Source of the DNA: Oscillospiraceae bacterium | GTDB taxonomy: Bacteria; Bacillota; Clostridia; Oscillospirales; Ruminococcaceae | NCBI GenBank assembly: GCA_017847875.1 | Contig: JAGASN010000034.1 | Span: 1-64,000 of the forward strand | Direction of reading: 5' to 3' | DNA: 64,000 bases | Shown here: positions 14,815 to 24,126 of the stretch, in pieces | Layout: the number at the start of each line of letters is the position of its first letter | Position numbering within the stretch: position 1 is the first letter of the stretch | Program-made: the position numbers and the translations under genes | The notes under the pieces: model-generated | Seen by the model: only the letters and a program-made list of their open reading frames with translations | Database searches by the model: none | What the model was told of the DNA's origin: nothing

Positions 14815-15993
14815 ATGAAAGAAATTATACTTATAAAATGCGGCGAAATTGCCCTTAAGGGACTTAACCGCTCCGGTTTTGAGGACAGACTTGTTAAGAA
14901 CTGCAAGCGCCGTCTTGAAGACCTTGGAAAATTCAAATGCTGGAAATCCCAGTCCACAATTTATATCGAACCCCAGGACGAAGAAATCGACCTTGACGAA
15001 GCGGTTGAACGCCTTCAGAAAGTTTTCGGAATCGTTGCGCTCACAAGAGCCTGCGTTGCCGAAAAAAACTGGGAAGACATTGTTGAAAAAGCGAAAATCT
15101 ATCTTGCGGATACCCTTCCTTATCTTAAAACTTTTAAGGTTGAGGCAAAAAGAAGCGACAAAAGCTTCCCGATGCAGTCCCCGGAAATTGCAAGGGAAAT
15201 GGGCGCAGTCCTTCTTTCAAAATACCACCACCTTCGTGTTAACGTAACCAATCCGGATATCGTGGTAATGGTGGAAATCCGCGAAAAATATGCTTATATC
15301 CACGGAAAACAGCTTCCCGGAGCGGGCGGAATGCCTATCGGAACAAGCGGAAGAGGACTTCTTCTTCTTTCCGGCGGAATCGACAGCCCCGTTGCGGGTT
15401 ATATGCTTGCAAAGCGCGGAGTTGAAATCTGCGCTCTCCATTTCCAGTCGCCGCCATATACCGGCGAAAGAGCATGGCTCAAAGTTCAGACCCTTGCCCA
15501 GAAGCTCTGCGACTATTGCGGAATTGTTGATCTTTTCTCCGCCGGATTTACCGAAATCCAGGAAGAGATTAAAAATAAATGTCCCGAGGAACTTTTCACC
15601 GTTATCATGCGCCGCTTTATGATGAGAGTTGCGCTCCGCCTTGCCGAAAAAGAGGAATGCGGCGCAATCATCACCGGCGAAAGCCTTGCCCAGGTTGCAA
15701 GCCAGACAATGCCTGCAATAGGCTGTACCGATGCGGTTTCCACCCTTCCGGTTTTCCGTCCGCTTATCGGTATGGATAAACAGGAAATTGTTGAAATTTC
15801 CGAAAAGATCGGAACTTTTGAAACTTCAATTCTTCCCTATGAAGATTGCTGCACCGTGTTTACTCCCAAACACCCAAAAACCCGCCCCACTCTTGAAATG
15901 ATCGAGGAAGCGGAAAAGGCTCTTGATATTGAGGAGCTTGTTGCAAGGTGCGAGATAAAACACCAGCGTTTAAGACTTTTTCCGAAGAAATGA
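14815..15993 (+). CDS. thiI: tRNA 4-thiouridine synthase ThiI
   Basis: This 392-residue protein has an N-terminal ferredoxin-like plus THUMP RNA-binding region (about 1-165) and an adenylating PP-loop domain with SGGIDSP at 186-192. It lacks the C-terminal rhodanese domain of the E. coli enzyme, as is usual in Firmicutes, so sulfur must come directly from the neighbouring desulfurase. It modifies U8 of tRNA and may also serve thiazole synthesis. ATG follows a GAGG site 13 bp after the upstream gene. Confidence 0.94.
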   Translation: MKEIILIKCGEIALKGLNRSGFEDRLVKNCKRRLEDLGKFKCWKSQSTIYIEPQDEEIDLDEAVERLQKVFGIVALTRACVAEKNWEDIVEKAKIYLADTLPYLKTFKVEAKRSDKSFPMQSPEIAREMGAVLLSKYHHLRVNVTNPDIVVMVEIREKYAYIHGKQLPGAGGMPIGTSGRGLLLLSGGIDSPVAGYMLAKRGVEICALHFQSPPYTGERAWLKVQTLAQKLCDYCGIVDLFSAGFTEIQEEIKNKCPEELFTVIMRRFMMRVALRLAEKEECGAIITGESLAQVASQTMPAIGCTDAVSTLPVFRPLIGMDKQEIVEISEKIGTFETSILPYEDCCTVFTPKHPKTRPTLEMIEEAEKALDIEELVARCEIKHQRLRLFPKK

Positions 15994-16036
15994 GATTTAA
16001 TATGATTAACAAAAAACTTTTGAAAGGAGTGGTTTC

Positions 16037-19000
16037 TTGCAATCGCAGATAATTCTTCTGAGCAACGTAAAACAGGATAACGTTGCCCAGCTTGTTCAGA
16101 AAGAATTCGAGATGCTCGGGATCACTGGCATTAAAGGAAAACGAATTGATGCGGAACGCGCCGCAATTCATAAAACCGTTGCGGAAAGCCTTGCGGATTA
16201 TAACGTAATTATGATAATCGGCGGAATGGGTGAACAAAACAGCAACATGACCGTTTCCGCGGTTTCTTCTGCAATCGGTTTTCAGACTGTTCAGCAGGAG
16301 AATGAAATTTTTCCGGAAGGAGCGGAAATTTTCCGCAACAAAGCCGGAAAACCCAGCGGCTGCGCAATTTCCCAGGGAAACCAGTGCATAATAATGCTTC
16401 CGGGTGAACCTGAAACCCTTCAGTTCATGCTTTGCTACCGCGTTTCACGCTATCTTGCGGATTTTGCGGGCGGTGCATATTCAATCAAAACTCTCCGCGC
16501 TTTCGGAATTTCCAAAGCGGAAGCGGAAGAAAAAATTGACCTTGCGGAAACTTCCGGAACAACAGTCCGGGTTTTTGAAGACGGAAACGAAATTGCCGTC
16601 CAGGTTTATGCAAGAGATGTTGACAGAAAAGAAGCCTTTGCAAAAGCAAATTCTTCCCTTAAAGAAGTTGTTTCCGCTCTCGGTTCCGCTGTTTATGCGG
16701 TTGGCGCAGAAAACGTTGGCCAGGCTTTTGCCCAGGAACTTTCCAGAAAAGACCTTAAGGCGGCAATTGCCGTTGAAGGAATCCAGCGCAGCGAAATTGC
16801 TTCCGCGGCTTTTGTTGAGGAATATGTAGGAAACTATCTCGGAACTTCCCAGGGAATTTCCAGGTATGACATTCCGGAACAGCTTCTTAAACGCCACGGC
16901 GCAAACAGCACCTGGACCGCGGCTGTTCTTGCCGGGGAAGTTTGCAAAACTTATGGCTCCAACATAGGAATTGCCATTACAACCGACCCGACCAAAAACA
17001 ACGACGGCGCAAACGTTGCGGTTTGCATGGGTGACAATGTCTGGACCGAACACGTCACAGCGGAAACAAGAGAAGAACTTATTGCCGTTGCGGGCGCAAG
17101 AGCTGTTCATATTGCGAGATGTGTTGTTTCGGCATATCCTAAGCTTTATGAAAATTCTGTTTCCCTTATGGGTGCGGTTTCCGGAAAATCGAAGTTCAAA
17201 ACTTCCGTTTCCAAAGGAAACCAGAAATGGTATTCCAGATTTGTTCCGATGAAAGGCGACAGCAAAAGCGAACTTATAAGAAAATCTGTTTTCATAGTCT
17301 GCGTTCTTGTTTTCATCGGCTGCATGGGTTACCTCAGCACAAAGCTTTTTGACAGCGTTAACCACAGAAACCTTGCGGCAAACCTTCAGGGGCTTATTGA
17401 AAACCAGGAGGTTGATGAGGAAGAGGTAAGAGAATGGGGTTATAACCCCAAACTTTACAGCCTTTATAAAGAGAACCCGGATACCGCCGGTTTTATAAAG
17501 ATTGACGACACAAACGTAAACTTTGTTGTTGTTCAAACCGCTCTTGCCAACGAAAAAGGACAGAACGGACAGTATTATCTCCGAAAGGATTTTTACGGAA
17601 ACTATTCCATGTACGGTACTCCTTTCATAGATTACCGCTGTGAAACCGACCCGGACGAACAGAGCAGAAACATTATTGTTTATGGTCACAACGTTTATAA
17701 CGACGGCCAGATGTTCAGCGACCTTCTCAAATACAGAAAGCTCAGCTTCTATAAAGAACACCCGGCAGTGCATTTTGATACCCTTTACGGCGATTTTGAT
17801 TGGCTTGTTGTTGGTGTAATCCTCACCAATGCCTATGAAAAAGACGGCCCCGTTTGGGATTATAACAACTTTATCAACGGCGACGAAGCAAAAACCAGGG
17901 AATTCCTTAACCAGGTTGCTAAACGCACCATGATAGTCACCGGAGTTGATTATAACACCAGCGACCATTTCCTCACCCTTTCCACCTGCAGCTATGATTT
18001 CACCGATGCACGTGTTGTTATTGTTGCAAGACAGGTAAGAGAAGGCGAGGATATAAGCGCAATCGATACCAGCAAGGCATATTACAACTCCAACCCGCTT
18101 ATGCCGGACAAATGGTATCAGGCAATTTCCGAAGCACAGCAGTCCGAATCCGACGCATCTTTCGGTGAAGCGGAGGAAATCGGAAGCGCCATTGAGGAAA
18201 TTGAAGTTATAAGTCTTCCGTATAAACTTGAATATAAAGTCGGCGAGAGCATTGACCTTTCCGGCCTTGAACTTCTTGTTTACAGAGCGGATTCCGATGA
18301 GCCGGAAACCGTTACCGAAGGCTTTACCGCAAGCCCCAGCGGTCCTTTCACCGAACCGGGCGAATATGAAATTACCGTTGATTACCAGGGTTACAGTTTC
18401 AGAATGACAATTCTTGTTGTCGGAGACAACACCAGTTCTGAAATCACAATAACTTCTGTGGAAATCAAAGGCAGTCCTTCCAAAACCACCTATAACGTCG
18501 GCGAAAGTTTTGATATGAGCGGAATTTCCGTTGTTGCAACAAAATCCGACGGCACAACGGAAGATGTTACCGGAAAAGCTTCGGTTTCTCCTTCCAAACT
18601 CAACACACCCGGCGAAAGCGTTGCGGTAACTGTTTCTTATGAGGGAACTTCCAAAACGTTCAACGTTAAGGTAAATCCCGTTGAAGCAACCATAACGGGA
18701 ATTACTATCGCAAGCGCTCCGACCAAAACAGTTTACACCGTTGGGGAAAGCCTTGATACCACAGGACTTTCCGTTACCGCGGCAAAATCCGACGGTACAA
18801 CGGAAGATGTTACCGGAAAAGTTTCGCTTTCACATTCCAAATTTGATAAAGCCGGAGATATTACGGTTACCGTAAGCTATAAAGAAAAAAAAGCGACCTT
18901 TACCGTAAAGGTAAATCCTGCCGCGACTTCTTCCACTCCGGAAAGTTCCGTTCCGCCGAGCGAATCTGAAAGTTCAAATCCTTCCAGCGAACCCGGAAGT

Positions 19001-19945
19001 TCCGAACCTCCGGTTTCTCTTCCGGAAAGTTCCGATCCCGGAAGTTCCGCACCTTCAATCTCCCTTCCTGAAAGTTCCGAACCTCCTTCCAGTGAAGAAA
19101 CCCAGGCGGGAACTGTTGCCAGTAACCTCAGCGCAACAAACGGAAAACAGAGCAAATATTACGCACAGTCCCAAAAGGACAAAATAAAAATCAACGGAAG
19201 CACCATGAGCGTTTATGATGCTGTTTGTCAGGTCGTTGCCTATGAGGCGGGAACCGGTCAGCCGGAAGAACATGTTAAGGCTCAGACTGTTGCAACCTAT
19301 ACATACCTTATGAACCAGGTTGAAAGCAACAAAACCATCAGTAATATCGGAATGAGCACAACAAAACTCGACAGCCGGACCAAAGGACTTGTTGCGGAAG
19401 TAATAGGCTATGCGGTTCTTGACGACAGAAACGATGATTTTATCCTTGCAACATATTTTTCCGAAAGCTGCGGCGAAACCGCCGATGCGGAATGGGTTTG
19501 GGGTTACGCAAACAGAAACCTTCTCTCCGTTTCCTCGCCGGTTGACGGAAAAACCTCAAAAACCTATAGGATAACTTCTTCCAGCTTCAGAGATAAAGTT
19601 GAAAGCAAAACCAATATAACCCTTTCCGGCAATCCGGAAGATTGGATCAGCGTTTACAGCTATTGGGAAGGAACGGATTATGTTAACCAGGTCAAACTTG
19701 GCGGAACAAAATACAGCGCAAGAAAACTCCGCGAAAGTGTTCTCGGAGGTTCAAACCTTCGTTCAACCGCCTTTGACGTGGAATATGATTCCGCAAAAGA
19801 CCAGTTTGTTTTCACAATGCGCGGTTACGGTCACGGCGTCGGAATGAGCGCAGTGGGTTCAATCGCCTATGCGAAAAAAGGTTATGAATGGGACGAAATC
19901 CTTCTTAAATATTATTCCAACTGTTATATCGGAATGAAATATTGA
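16037..19945 (+). CDS. CinA-like / class B sortase / Ig-like / SpoIID fusion protein
   Basis: This 1302-residue protein has, in order: a MoCF/CinA-like N-terminal domain (1-170) with a degenerate GGMGEQNSNMT loop; a linker and CinA C-terminal amidase-like domain (about 255-385, VGNYLGTSQGISRYDI); a basic stretch and one membrane helix (about 416-435); a class B sortase domain with His551, Cys651 (TLSTC) and Arg659; three Ig-like (Big_3) repeats (about 724-960), two sharing 38 bp with one mismatch; a Ser/Pro/Glu-rich linker (961-1020); and a SpoIID-type transglycosylase domain (1031-1302) with Glu1070 and GYGHGVGMS around His1266. One open frame, AAAGGAG before TTG 16037, uniform codon use. 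Topology implies CinA inside, sortase and SpoIID outside. Confidence 0.88.
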   Translation: MQSQIILLSNVKQDNVAQLVQKEFEMLGITGIKGKRIDAERAAIHKTVAESLADYNVIMIIGGMGEQNSNMTVSAVSSAIGFQTVQQENEIFPEGAEIFRNKAGKPSGCAISQGNQCIIMLPGEPETLQFMLCYRVSRYLADFAGGAYSIKTLRAFGISKAEAEEKIDLAETSGTTVRVFEDGNEIAVQVYARDVDRKEAFAKANSSLKEVVSALGSAVYAVGAENVGQAFAQELSRKDLKAAIAVEGIQRSEIASAAFVEEYVGNYLGTSQGISRYDIPEQLLKRHGANSTWTAAVLAGEVCKTYGSNIGIAITTDPTKNNDGANVAVCMGDNVWTEHVTAETREELIAVAGARAVHIARCVVSAYPKLYENSVSLMGAVSGKSKFKTSVSKGNQKWYSRFVPMKGDSKSELIRKSVFIVCVLVFIGCMGYLSTKLFDSVNHRNLAANLQGLIENQEVDEEEVREWGYNPKLYSLYKENPDTAGFIKIDDTNVNFVVVQTALANEKGQNGQYYLRKDFYGNYSMYGTPFIDYRCETDPDEQSRNIIVYGHNVYNDGQMFSDLLKYRKLSFYKEHPAVHFDTLYGDFDWLVVGVILTNAYEKDGPVWDYNNFINGDEAKTREFLNQVAKRTMIVTGVDYNTSDHFLTLSTCSYDFTDARVVIVARQVREGEDISAIDTSKAYYNSNPLMPDKWYQAISEAQQSESDASFGEAEEIGSAIEEIEVISLPYKLEYKVGESIDLSGLELLVYRADSDEPETVTEGFTASPSGPFTEPGEYEITVDYQGYSFRMTILVVGDNTSSEITITSVEIKGSPSKTTYNVGESFDMSGISVVATKSDGTTEDVTGKASVSPSKLNTPGESVAVTVSYEGTSKTFNVKVNPVEATITGITIASAPTKTVYTVGESLDTTGLSVTAAKSDGTTEDVTGKVSLSHSKFDKAGDITVTVSYKEKKATFTVKVNPAATSSTPESSVPPSESESSNPSSEPGSSEPPVSLPESSDPGSSAPSISLPESSEPPSSEETQAGTVASNLSATNGKQSKYYAQSQKDKIKINGSTMSVYDAVCQVVAYEAGTGQPEEHVKAQTVATYTYLMNQVESNKTISNIGMSTTKLDSRTKGLVAEVIGYAVLDDRNDDFILATYFSESCGETADAEWVWGYANRNLLSVSSPVDGKTSKTYRITSSSFRDKVESKTNITLSGNPEDWISVYSYWEGTDYVNQVKLGGTKYSARKLRESVLGGSNLRSTAFDVEYDSAKDQFVFTMRGYGHGVGMSAVGSIAYAKKGYEWDEILLKYYSNCYIGMKY

Positions 19946-19960
19946 TTTTACCGAATCAAA

Positions 19961-19994
19961 AAATCCCGTGCTCAAAAGAGCACGGGATTTTTTT
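19961..19994 (+). terminator. Terminator after the sortase fusion gene
   Basis: An ATCCCGTGCTC/GAGCACGGGAT stem with AAAA loop is followed by a T run. Confidence 0.85.
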
Positions 19995-20003
19995 AAAACA
20001 AAA

Positions 20004-20025
20004 GCACCTGCCTTACGGCAGGTGC
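20004..20025 (-). terminator. Terminator of the pgk-tpiA-gpmI operon
   Basis: A GCACCTGCC/GGCAGGTGC stem has an A-rich stretch on its left side, which gives a U tract on the minus-strand transcript. Confidence 0.75.
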
Positions 20026-20036
20026 AATTTTATTTT

Positions 20037-21542
20037 TTAAAGAATAATGCTTTTTCCGGTCATGCTTTCGGGCTGGGAAAGTCCGAGGAGTTTGAGCATG
20101 GTGGGAGCAATATCTGCGAGCACGCCGTGCTCACGAAGTTCACATTCATGGTTGAAAACAATGAACGGAACCGGGTTGGTGCTGTGCGCGGTGAAAGGAG
20201 TTCCGTCCTTTGCAAGCATAACGTCTGCGTTGCCGTGGTCGGCGGTTATAAGAACCGTTCCGCCCAGTTCCTTTACCTTTTCACAAACTTTGCCGAGGCA
20301 TTCGTCAACTGCTTCACAGGCGGCTACAGCGGCGGAGAAAACACCTGTGTGGCCGACCATATCGGTGTTTGCGTAGTTGAGAATGATTACGTCGTGCTCG
20401 TTTTTGTCGAGTTCCTCAAGAAGCTTTTCGGTAACGAGATATGCGCTCATTTCCGGCTGAAGGTCATAGGTCGCAACGTTAGGAGAAGCGATGAGGTCAC
20501 GGTCTTCGTTTTCGTAACAGGCTTCAACGCCGCCGTTGAAGAAGAAAGTTACATGGGCATATTTTTCGGTTTCCGCAATGCGGAGCTGTTTAAGACCTTT
20601 TTTTGCAATATATTCGCCGAAGGTATCTTCAAGAACAAGGGGAGGGAACGCAACTTTTACGTTTTCAAGGGTTTCGTCATACTGTGCCATGCAGACATAA
20701 CAGACTTTTTTTGCGGTTCTTTCGAATCCGGAAAATTCCTCATCAACGATAGCACGGGTCATTTCTCTTGCTCTGTCAGGACGGAAGTTTGCAAAAATAA
20801 CGGAGTCGCCGTCTTTGATTCCTGCGTCTTTTTCGCAGATGAAAGGAACGATGAATTCATCGGTAATTCCTTCATCATAGCTGCGCTGAACGGCTTCTGC
20901 CGCATTTTCTTCAAAAGGAGCATCACCGAGGACAAGAGCTTTATAGTGGCGTTCAACGCGGTCCCAGCGCTTGTCACGGTCCATTCCGTAATAACGGCCG
21001 CCTACGGAAGCAATTTTGCCGATTCCGGTTTCGGAAAGTTTTGTTTCAAGTTTTTCAACATAGCTTTTTCCGGAGGAGGGAGGAACGTCCCTTCCGTCCA
21101 TGAAGCAATGGAGATAAACTTTTGAAAGACCGTTTTCCTTTGCCATATCGATGAGTCCGAAGATGTGTTCAAGGTGGCTGTGAACGCCGCCGTCGGAAAG
21201 AAGTCCGAGGATATGGAGAGCGGAATCGTTCTTTTTGCAGTTTTCCATTGCGGCGCAAAGGGCTTCGTTTTTATAAAAGCTGCCGTCGCGAACCGCATTG
21301 GTGATTCTCATAAGGGGCTGGTAAACAATTCTGCCTGCGCCGATGTTGGTGTGACCGACTTCGGAGTTGCCCATCTGTCCGTCCGGAAGACCGACATCAA
21401 GACCGGAAGCTCCGATTATGGTTTTGGGGCAGGTTTCTTTAATTTTATCAAGGTTCGGCATTTTTGCGGCGCGGATCGCGTTTCCGTAATCGCTTTCGTT
21501 ATAGCCGAAACCGTCGAGTATCATTAAAACAAGTGGTTTCAT
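20037..21542 (-). CDS. gpmI: 2,3-bisphosphoglycerate-independent phosphoglycerate mutase
   Basis: This 501-residue enzyme converts 3-phosphoglycerate to 2-phosphoglycerate in glycolysis. The alkaline-phosphatase-fold motifs are clear: metal ligand Asp10 (LMILDGFGYN), phosphoserine Ser60 (QMGNSEVGHTNIGAGR), MDGRD and TADHGNADVM near the C-terminus. Length is typical (about 510). It is last in the operon, 9 bp after tpiA, with AGGAG before the ATG. Confidence 0.96.
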   Translation of the reverse strand: MKPLVLMILDGFGYNESDYGNAIRAAKMPNLDKIKETCPKTIIGASGLDVGLPDGQMGNSEVGHTNIGAGRIVYQPLMRITNAVRDGSFYKNEALCAAMENCKKNDSALHILGLLSDGGVHSHLEHIFGLIDMAKENGLSKVYLHCFMDGRDVPPSSGKSYVEKLETKLSETGIGKIASVGGRYYGMDRDKRWDRVERHYKALVLGDAPFEENAAEAVQRSYDEGITDEFIVPFICEKDAGIKDGDSVIFANFRPDRAREMTRAIVDEEFSGFERTAKKVCYVCMAQYDETLENVKVAFPPLVLEDTFGEYIAKKGLKQLRIAETEKYAHVTFFFNGGVEACYENEDRDLIASPNVATYDLQPEMSAYLVTEKLLEELDKNEHDVIILNYANTDMVGHTGVFSAAVAACEAVDECLGKVCEKVKELGGTVLITADHGNADVMLAKDGTPFTAHSTNPVPFIVFNHECELREHGVLADIAPTMLKLLGLSQPESMTGKSIIL

Positions 21543-21551
21543 AAAATCTCC

Positions 21552-22319
21552 TTATACGGAAGCTGCCGCAACAATTGCCGCAAAATCCGGAGCTTTAAGA
21601 GATGCGCCGCCGATAAGTCCGCCGTCAACGTTTTCTTTGGAAAGAAGTTCTGCGGCGTTCTTTGCGTTCATGCTTCCGCCGTACTGAATGGTGATTGCTT
21701 CGGCGGCTTCTTCGGAATAGAGTTTTGCGATAAGTTCGCGGATAAATTTGCAGGCTTCTTCTGCCTGGTCTGCGGTTGCGGTAACGCCGGTTCCGATTGC
21801 CCAAACGGGTTCGTAAGCGATGATGATATTTTTAAGTTCTTCTTCGGAAACGCCGCCGAGAGCAACTTTAAGCTGTTTTCCGACAACTTCTTCCATAATT
21901 CCCTGTTCGCGTTCGTTAAGAAGTTCGCCGCAGCAAAGGATTACGGTAAGTCCTTCGTCAAGAGCGGCGCGGGTTCTTTCGTTAACGGTTTCGTCGGTTT
22001 CGCCGAAATACTGTCTTCTTTCGCTGTGACCGATGATAACGTAATCGGCGCCCACATCTTTGATCATGGAAGCGGGGATTTCGCCGGTGAAAGCGCCGGA
22101 AGGTGCCCAATGGCAGTTCTGTGCGCCGACTTTTACGTTGGAACCGGAGGTTGCGTTAACTGCGGTTTCAAGATCGAGGAAAGGAGTGCAGACAACAACT
22201 TTGCAGTCTGCTTCTTTAACAAGCGGAAGAAGTTCTTCGATAAGAGCTTTTGCTTCCGCGCGGGTTTTGTTCATTTTCCAGTTGCCGGCAATAACAGCGG
22301 CGCGTTTGGATTTGTTCAT
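21552..22319 (-). CDS. tpiA: Triose-phosphate isomerase
   Basis: This 255-residue TIM-barrel enzyme interconverts DHAP and glyceraldehyde 3-phosphate. Lys15 (GNWKMN), the catalytic His in IIGHSERR and the catalytic Glu in AYEPVWAIGTG are present, as is the phosphate-binding loop GGSMNAKN. It is the second gene of the glycolytic operon and is separated from pgk by a palindromic repeat insertion. Confidence 0.96.
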   Translation of the reverse strand: MNKSKRAAVIAGNWKMNKTRAEAKALIEELLPLVKEADCKVVVCTPFLDLETAVNATSGSNVKVGAQNCHWAPSGAFTGEIPASMIKDVGADYVIIGHSERRQYFGETDETVNERTRAALDEGLTVILCCGELLNEREQGIMEEVVGKQLKVALGGVSEEELKNIIIAYEPVWAIGTGVTATADQAEEACKFIRELIAKLYSEEAAEAITIQYGGSMNAKNAAELLSKENVDGGLIGGASLKAPDFAAIVAAASV

Positions 22320-22334
22320 AGATATCGTCCTTTC

Positions 22335-22452
22335 AATAAGCGCCCCTTGTTAAAGGGGAGAGGGCCACATTGTGGCGAGGGGATTCATCATAAAATAATC
22401 CCTCCACCGTGCCATACGGCAACGGTTCCCCTCCCTTTAGGCAAGGGAGGCA
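22335..22452. repeat. Interspersed palindromic repeat between tpiA and pgk
   Basis: This ~115-bp block consists of nested inverted repeats: CCCCTTGTTAAAGGGG (22343-22358), GGGCCACATTGTGGC, and GGTTCCCCTCCCTTTAGGCAAGGGAGG-type arms near 22425-22452. The core CCCTTGTTAAAGGG is shared, inverted, with the repeat near 3963. Such short dispersed repeats are common in clostridial genomes. Here it sits inside an operon and could form RNA hairpins that modulate pgk-tpiA processing. Confidence 0.6.
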
Positions 22453-22456
22453 ATTA

Positions 22457-23647
22457 TTATTTCTCGTTAAGAGCGGCAATGCCGGGGAGCTCAAGACCTT
22501 CGAGGAATTCGAGGGAAGCGCCGCCGCCGGTGGAAATGTGGGTCATTTTGTCAGCAAAGCCAAGTTTGGTTACTGCTGCAACAGAATCGCCGCCGCCGAT
22601 GATGGAGATGCAGTCGGTTTCTGCAATTGCTTCAGCAACAGCAAAAGTGCCGCCGGCGAAGTTTTTGAATTCAAAAACGCCCATAGGTCCGTTCCAGATA
22701 ACGGTTTTTGCGTTTTTAACAGCTTCTTTGAAGAGTTCTACGGATTTGGGACCAATGTCCATACCCATAAGACCATCGGGAATGTCTTTGCCTTCAACAG
22801 CAACGGGCTCTGCGTTTTCATCAAATTTGTCTGCTGCAATGTGGTCAACGGGAAGAAGGAGAGAAACGCCTTTTTCTTTTGCTTTTGCAAGAAGTTCACA
22901 AGCGAGTTCGAGTTTGTCTTCTTCGCAAAGGGAAATGCCGACGTTGTGGCCTTCTGCTTTGAGGAAGGTGTAAGCCATTGCGCCGCCGACGATAAGGGTG
23001 TCAACTTTTTCGAGAAGGTTGGTGATAACGCCGATTTTGTCGGAAACTTTTGCACCGCCGAGAACAGCAACGAAAGGACGAACGGGGTTATCAAGAGCTT
23101 TGCCCATAACGTCGATTTCTTTCTGGATAAGGAAACCGCAGACCGCGGGAATATAATCTGCAACGCCGGTGGTGGAAGCGTGTGCTCTGTGAGCGGTACC
23201 GAAAGCGTCGTTTACGAAAATTTCAGCAAGGGAAGCAAGCTCTTTTGCGAATTCCGGAACGTTTTTGGTTTCTTCTTTATAGTAACGAACGTTTTCGAGA
23301 AGAGCGACTTCGCCTTCTTTGATGGTTGCGGAAATATCTTTTGCGTCTTCGCCGATAACGTCTTTGCTCATTCTTACTTCGCATTCAAGAAGTTCGGAAA
23401 GTCTTTTTGCAACGGGAGCAAGAGAAAATTCCGGGAGCCATTCGCCTTTCGGACGGCCGAGATGGGAGCAGAGAATTACTTTTGCGCCGTTTTCTTTAAG
23501 ATATTTGATAGTGGGAAGGGCGGCAACGATTCTTTTGTCGTTGGTGATAACGCCTTCTTTAAGCGGTACGTTGAAATCGCAGCGGACAAGAACTTTTTTG
23601 CCGGCTACGTCGATGTCTTTTACGGACATTTTGTTTGCGGTGTTCAT
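22457..23647 (-). CDS. pgk: Phosphoglycerate kinase
   Basis: This 396-residue two-domain enzyme makes ATP from 1,3-bisphosphoglycerate. The family motifs are [12 protein letters not shown] at the N-terminus, [15 protein letters not shown] in the middle and [11 protein letters not shown] with [13 protein letters not shown] at the C-terminus. An AAAGGA site precedes ATG 23647. It is the first gene of the pgk-tpiA-gpmI operon. Glyceraldehyde-3-phosphate dehydrogenase, often adjacent, is not in the window. Confidence 0.97.
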   Translation of the reverse strand: MNTANKMSVKDIDVAGKKVLVRCDFNVPLKEGVITNDKRIVAALPTIKYLKENGAKVILCSHLGRPKGEWLPEFSLAPVAKRLSELLECEVRMSKDVIGEDAKDISATIKEGEVALLENVRYYKEETKNVPEFAKELASLAEIFVNDAFGTAHRAHASTTGVADYIPAVCGFLIQKEIDVMGKALDNPVRPFVAVLGGAKVSDKIGVITNLLEKVDTLIVGGAMAYTFLKAEGHNVGISLCEEDKLELACELLAKAKEKGVSLLLPVDHIAADKFDENAEPVAVEGKDIPDGLMGMDIGPKSVELFKEAVKNAKTVIWNGPMGVFEFKNFAGGTFAVAEAIAETDCISIIGGGDSVAAVTKLGFADKMTHISTGGGASLEFLEGLELPGIAALNEK

Positions 23648-24062
23648 GGAAAAGCATCCTTTCTATGGAAAATTTAATTAAAAACGTTAAAACTGAAGCC
23701 AAATTACTTCATATTAAATATATAATAAAATCATATATTTTTCAAGAAAAAAAGGGCGACTTCGTCAGTTTGTTCAAAGGCGGATTTTTTTGGATAAATT
23801 AATGTTAAATTTTTATAATAATAGCTGCGTTTTTTAAAAGCCGCAGTTGTGCAAAATTACCTTTTGCTTTAAAGTTTTTACAATTTGACCACCCGAAAAG
23901 CATATCCTCAGCCCTTGTTTGTTGCTTTTGCCAAAAGGCGGATTTCTTCCCCAAAAACCGCCGGAAAAGCTTTGTTCAAAACCACAAAGAGGCGGCGGCA
24001 AAAATATCTTCCGGTGGATATTTTATACAAAACATAAAGAGCGAAACAGAAAAACCGGAAAT
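23648..24062. other. Gene-free intergenic stretch
   Basis: Apart from the pgk leader and promoter this stretch shows only two weak hairpins (CTGCG/CGCAG at 23825-23829 with 23842-23846, and GGCGG/CCGCC at 23926-23930 with 23957-23961). I recognise no riboswitch, RNA gene or coding frame in it. Confidence 0.5.
23717..23745 (-). promoter_or_regulatory. Promoter of the glycolytic operon
   Basis: On the minus strand TTGAAA (23740-23745), a 17-bp spacer and TATATT (23717-23722) lie 70 bp before the pgk start. Confidence 0.65.
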
Positions 24063-24091
24063 TTGTGAAAACCGAAAAAACGGAATATAAT
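24063..24091 (+). promoter_or_regulatory. Promoter of the ECF S-component gene
   Basis: TTGTGA (24063-24068), 17-bp spacer and TATAAT (24086-24091) leave a leader of only about 30 nt, too short for a vitamin riboswitch. Confidence 0.7.
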
Positions 24092-24126
24092 TTGTACAGA
24101 TTTTAAAACAATCGGAGGCGGAAACA

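Noticed and set aside
16481..17968. 495-codon antisense frame in the sortase fusion gene
   Set aside because: It shows shadow composition and no ribosome site, and the sense frame carries recognisable domains.
23760..24062. Possible riboswitch before the ECF S component
   Set aside because: The promoter at 24063-24091 leaves a leader of only about 30 nt, and no known aptamer motif is seen.
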